Positions 5,894 through 7,420 of a stretch of DNA of 7,420 nt are shown piece after piece (position 1 is the first letter of the stretch; each line of letters opens with the position of its first letter). The notes beneath the pieces were generated by a model that was given only the letters and a program-made list of their open reading frames with translations, was not told where the DNA came from and ran no database searches. This DNA comes from Betaproteobacteria bacterium. GTDB taxonomy: Bacteria > Pseudomonadota > Gammaproteobacteria > Burkholderiales > Rhodocyclaceae. The translations under genes and the position numbers were made by a program. Location: the NCBI GenBank assembly GCA_028065725.1, contig JAPTVL010000513.1, positions 1 through 7,420 on the forward strand. The letters are read 5' to 3'.

Positions 5894-5995
5894 GAACTTC
5901 ACTTATCCGACTCGCCCGTCATCGTCGATTCCCTGATTGCCGCCGTCGAGCGCACGAAGACCATGGGTGCCGCGATGGCTATCGATGCGGCGTAA
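5894..5995 (+). pseudogene. 3' remnant of a plus-strand gene, opposite to its neighbours
   Basis: The plus strand has 33 open codons ending in TAA (5993-5995) that look coding: SPVIVDSLIAAVERTKTMGA followed by AMAIDAA, with about three quarters of third positions G or C. No start codon precedes it (TAA at 5891-5893). The minus strand here encodes nothing convincing. It looks like the end of a gene left in inverse orientation when the region was rearranged. Its family is not recognised. Confidence 0.3.
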
Positions 5996-6066
5996 TGGCA
6001 AAAAAGCTATCGATCATTGTTCGGTGCCGCTTCATCAATCGCCGGACTTGCCGAACAGGTACTTGA
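5995..6066 (+). pseudogene. 5' scrap of a plus-strand gene overlapping the preceding stop
   Basis: The stop of the preceding remnant overlaps an ATG (TAATG). The new frame begins MAKKLSIIV, a normal-looking protein start with a first beta strand, as seen for example in DsrE-like proteins, and then degenerates into arginine/cysteine-rich sequence and stops after 23 residues. The likely break point is between about 6021 and 6035, where the minus-strand 43-aa gene ends. There is no ribosome binding site, but TAATG coupling would make one less necessary. The assignment is tentative. Confidence 0.25.
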
Positions 6067-6166
6067 TCAGCGCGGCGAGCGCGAGGATGAGTACGACCCA
6101 GAACAGGATGCCCATCCAGCCGAACCCCATGCCCCAGCCCCAACCGCTCATGCCTTCATGCCACAT
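6035..6166 (-). CDS. 43-aa Gly/Trp/Met-rich single-pass membrane protein
   Basis: MWHEGMSGWGWGMGFGWMG is followed by a hydrophobic helix (ILFWVVLILALAALI, about 20-34) and a basic end (KYLFGKSGD). The architecture matches the 41-aa protein at 1470-1595 and the first half of the SHOCT protein, with the Met/Trp/Gly part probably outside and the lysines inside. The start is ATG 6166, preceded by a G-rich run (GGGGGTGG) that is only a fair ribosome binding site; the start overlaps the end of the 38-aa ORF, so coupling is likely. The function is unknown; the position in a metal-resistance cluster suggests metal binding or modulation of a membrane partner. Confidence 0.7.
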   Translation of the reverse strand: MWHEGMSGWGWGMGFGWMGILFWVVLILALAALIKYLFGKSGD

Positions 6167-6264
6167 TTTTCCACCCCCATGTCGTAGTCGAAGTGCACAT
6201 CACGAAAAGCGCGACGCGCCAGAGTGGCAACCCAACCGACTCTTTTCAGGGCATCCATATCCAT
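6148..6264 (-). CDS. 38-aa ORF of unknown function
   Basis: From ATG 6264 the frame reads MDMDALKRVGWVATLARRAF, then RDVHFDYDMGVEKCGMKA. The first half is an amphipathic, basic helix; the second is acidic-aromatic with a His, a Cys and several Met residues. It starts eight bases after the stop of the frameshifted gene upstream, with a weak GAGAAG ahead of it, and its last 19 bases overlap the 43-aa gene. The dense packing and balanced composition favour a real gene. I do not recognise a family, and it could instead be leader sequence. Confidence 0.4.
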   Translation of the reverse strand: MDMDALKRVGWVATLARRAFRDVHFDYDMGVEKCGMKA

Positions 6265-6272
6265 GACGCTTC

Positions 6273-6376
6273 TCACTGCAGTTTTTTGCTCCAGAACCCC
6301 CATGCGATTCCATAGAGCGCGCCGAGCACAAAACCGGTGGCGGTGAACAGCACGAATCCCGCCAGGAATCAGTCAT
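6273..6376 (-). pseudogene. Small one-helix membrane protein gene broken by a one-base frameshift
   Basis: ATG 6376 follows a good ribosome binding site (AAGGGGGTG) and starts MTDS. After about the fourth codon the sensible frame changes: one frame over, the sequence reads LAGFVLFTATGFVLGALYGI then AWGFWSKKLQ and stops at 6273. That is a typical small inner-membrane protein with one glycine-spaced helix and a basic C-terminus. The distance from ATG to stop is 104 bases, one short of a multiple of three, so a single missing base near 6363-6366 explains both observations. In-frame TGA blocks any alternative start, and the reading frame from the ATG itself becomes Ser/Cys-rich shadow sequence. 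It could be a real mutation or a sequencing error. Confidence 0.5.
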
Positions 6377-6393
6377 GCCACACCCCCTTAAAT

Positions 6394-6996
6394 TTATTGC
6401 GCGCCCATCCATCCATGGCCCCGCCAGGAACGCGCCATGTCCCGTCGCTGGCTATCCGTCAGCACGCCGTCGATTTTTTGCTGCAGGTCGATCGCTGCGT
6501 CGAGTTGCTGGCGCTGAAGGTCGAACAATTTCTGCGAGGCAGCGCGAATCGCGTCCCAGTCCCGCTTTTCGTTCATATGCAAACGGTTGAGCGTGTCGTG
6601 CGCAGCCCAAAGCTGCTGTGCCAGGCCGCGCTTGCGTGCCAGGGTCTCCTGTTGCAGCTGGTCGATCTTCTGTGCTTGGTCGGACGTCAGATCAGGGGGC
6701 GTCATGCCGAAGCCAATCCCTGCGCCCATCCCCGGCATCTCCGCGCCGTACTGGCCCATCATCCCGTGGTACCTGCCCATACCCCATCCCTGGCCGGGCG
6801 CCGCGCCCCCCATCATTCCGGGCCCCATGCCGTACCGGCGCTGGCCGCCGTCGGCACGATAGCCGTCGTCCCAGGCACCCATCCGTCCCCCATGCCACGG
6901 CCCGTAGCCCATGCCGCCATAGCCGAATGCGAGCCATCCCGTCACGATGACGAGAACCACCCACAAGGCGATCCAGAATCCACGCTTCCGATTCAT
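6394..6996 (-). CDS. Spy/CpxP-like periplasmic stress protein, Met/Gly/His-rich
   Basis: A 200-residue protein. Residues 1-25 (basic NRKRG, then FWIALWVVLVIVTGWLAFG) are a signal anchor or signal peptide. Residues 26-100 are a flexible Gly/Met/Trp/His-rich region (GMGPGMMGG, RYHGMMGQ, EMPGMGAG). Residues 103-183 form the helical Spy/CpxP core with its two hallmark LTxxQ motifs, LTSDQ at 103-107 and LTDSQ at 179-183, joined by long amphipathic helices. Spy/CpxP proteins are periplasmic ATP-independent chaperones or sensors induced by envelope and copper stress; the CzcE/CnrX-like relatives bind metal. I chose ATG 6996 because AAAGGAAA lies just upstream; an in-frame start at 7032 would add 12 residues with no signal. 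The Met-rich insert is longer than in E. coli Spy and suits Cu(I) binding, which is inference. It follows the SHOCT gene by 63 bases. Confidence 0.82.
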   Translation of the reverse strand: MNRKRGFWIALWVVLVIVTGWLAFGYGGMGYGPWHGGRMGAWDDGYRADGGQRRYGMGPGMMGGAAPGQGWGMGRYHGMMGQYGAEMPGMGAGIGFGMTPPDLTSDQAQKIDQLQQETLARKRGLAQQLWAAHDTLNRLHMNEKRDWDAIRAASQKLFDLQRQQLDAAIDLQQKIDGVLTDSQRRDMARSWRGHGWMGAQ

Positions 6997-7059
6997 TTCT
7001 TTTCCTTTCTGCAAACAGGATGAGCAGCCCACGCGGCGCGTACGCCCGGGGTTGCCCGG

Positions 7060-7299
7060 CTACTCGGTCAGATCGCGCTTTCTCTTCTGAAACTCCTGTT
7101 CGTCGATCTCGCCGCGCGCATAGCGTTGCTTGAGAATGTCCAGCGCCTTGCTGTCGCCGCCACTGCGCCCGTCCCCGCCGGACGACGTGGCCACCCATCT
7201 CACCAGCGCGACAACGCCGACGATGATGAGCACCCACCACAGGATCATGAAAATCCCGCCGAATCCGAAACCGCCTGCCATGCCATAACCGTCCATCAT
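7060..7299 (-). CDS. SHOCT-domain single-pass membrane protein
   Basis: A 79-residue protein. Residues 1-14 are Gly/Met-rich (MMDGYGMAGGFGFGG), about 15-37 a membrane helix (IFMILWWVLIIVGVVALV), then a Ser/Gly linker, and 52-78 a SHOCT domain (ALDILKQRYARGEIDEQEF then KRKRDL). SHOCT is a short C-terminal helical hairpin, found on many small membrane proteins, of uncertain and probably oligomerising role. AGGAGA lies six bases before ATG 7299. It is the first gene of the minus-strand cluster; TTTCCGGC occurs twice with a 10-base period just upstream (7319-7336) and might be a regulatory site. Its N-terminus looks like the 41- and 43-aa membrane peptides of the same cluster, suggesting a shared origin. 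Confidence 0.85.
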   Translation of the reverse strand: MMDGYGMAGGFGFGGIFMILWWVLIIVGVVALVRWVATSSGGDGRSGGDSKALDILKQRYARGEIDEQEFQKRKRDLTE

Positions 7300-7372
7300 T
7301 GTTGTTCTCCTGTCATCATTTCCGGCCGTTTCCGGCTACTCGATTGCAATACGCTTAGGAAGTCCTGAACCA

Positions 7373-7400
7373 GTCGTCACCCCGGCGGAGGCCGGGCCCA
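7373..7400. repeat. REP-like GC-rich palindrome
   Basis: CCCGGC at 7381-7386 and GCCGGG at 7391-7396 pair around GGAG, flanked by GTCGTCACC on the left and a C-rich run (CCCA) on the right. The consensus resembles dispersed extragenic palindromes (CGTCxCCCCGGCGxAGGCCGGG type) seen in many high-GC proteobacterial genomes. It lies upstream of the minus-strand cluster, near the window edge. Only one copy is visible here, so its repetitive nature is inferred. Confidence 0.45.
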
Positions 7401-7420
7401 AGCGCTTGATCTAACTAGAT

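Noticed and set aside
5978..6014. GCTATCGAT occurring twice 28 bases apart
   Set aside because: A nine-base repeat with one partner and no symmetry to nearby promoters; chance or rearrangement residue is sufficient.
1..7420. CRISPR array, tRNA, rRNA or complete insertion sequence
   Set aside because: No regularly spaced repeats, cloverleaf-like segment, rRNA-like sequence or transposase frame was found on either strand.

Overview
The window reads as an accessory, metal-handling stretch from a high-GC proteobacterium. The XerC-like N-terminus, the Xre regulator and the codon use look most like a betaproteobacterium or a close gammaproteobacterium; this is inference from protein style and was not tested by a search.

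Left part (1-1260): a XerC-type tyrosine recombinase runs off the left edge on the minus strand. It is followed by about 450 bases without a confident gene. That stretch holds a perfect 28-bp palindrome (11-bp arms, 6-bp centre) and other dyads. A plus-strand gene then encodes a coiled-coil plus Xre-type helix-turn-helix regulator, followed by a hairpin.

Right part (7299 down to 1470): nearly everything is on the minus strand. In transcription order there is a SHOCT-domain membrane protein, a Spy/CpxP-like periplasmic protein with two LTxxQ motifs, a frameshifted one-helix membrane protein, a 38-aa ORF and a 43-aa one-helix membrane protein. Next come a single-cysteine glutaredoxin-like protein, a short ORF with an HD-like signature, a YHS-domain protein and scraps of a small membrane protein fused to polyphosphate kinase 2. 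The block ends with a full-length P1B-type copper/silver ATPase of the CPH class, scraps of a HAD hydrolase and a DUF2934 protein, and a 41-aa Gly/Trp/Met-rich one-helix membrane protein with an excellent ribosome binding site.

The intact genes fit one theme: export of copper or a similar soft metal across the inner membrane (ATPase), metal binding or delivery (YHS protein, small Met/Trp/Gly-rich membrane peptides), thiol chemistry (glutaredoxin-like) and periplasmic stress buffering (Spy-like). Between them lie at least five broken pieces of other genes, several joined out of frame or in opposite orientation, so the island looks repeatedly rearranged around a conserved metal-resistance core. 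A REP-like palindrome marks the right edge.
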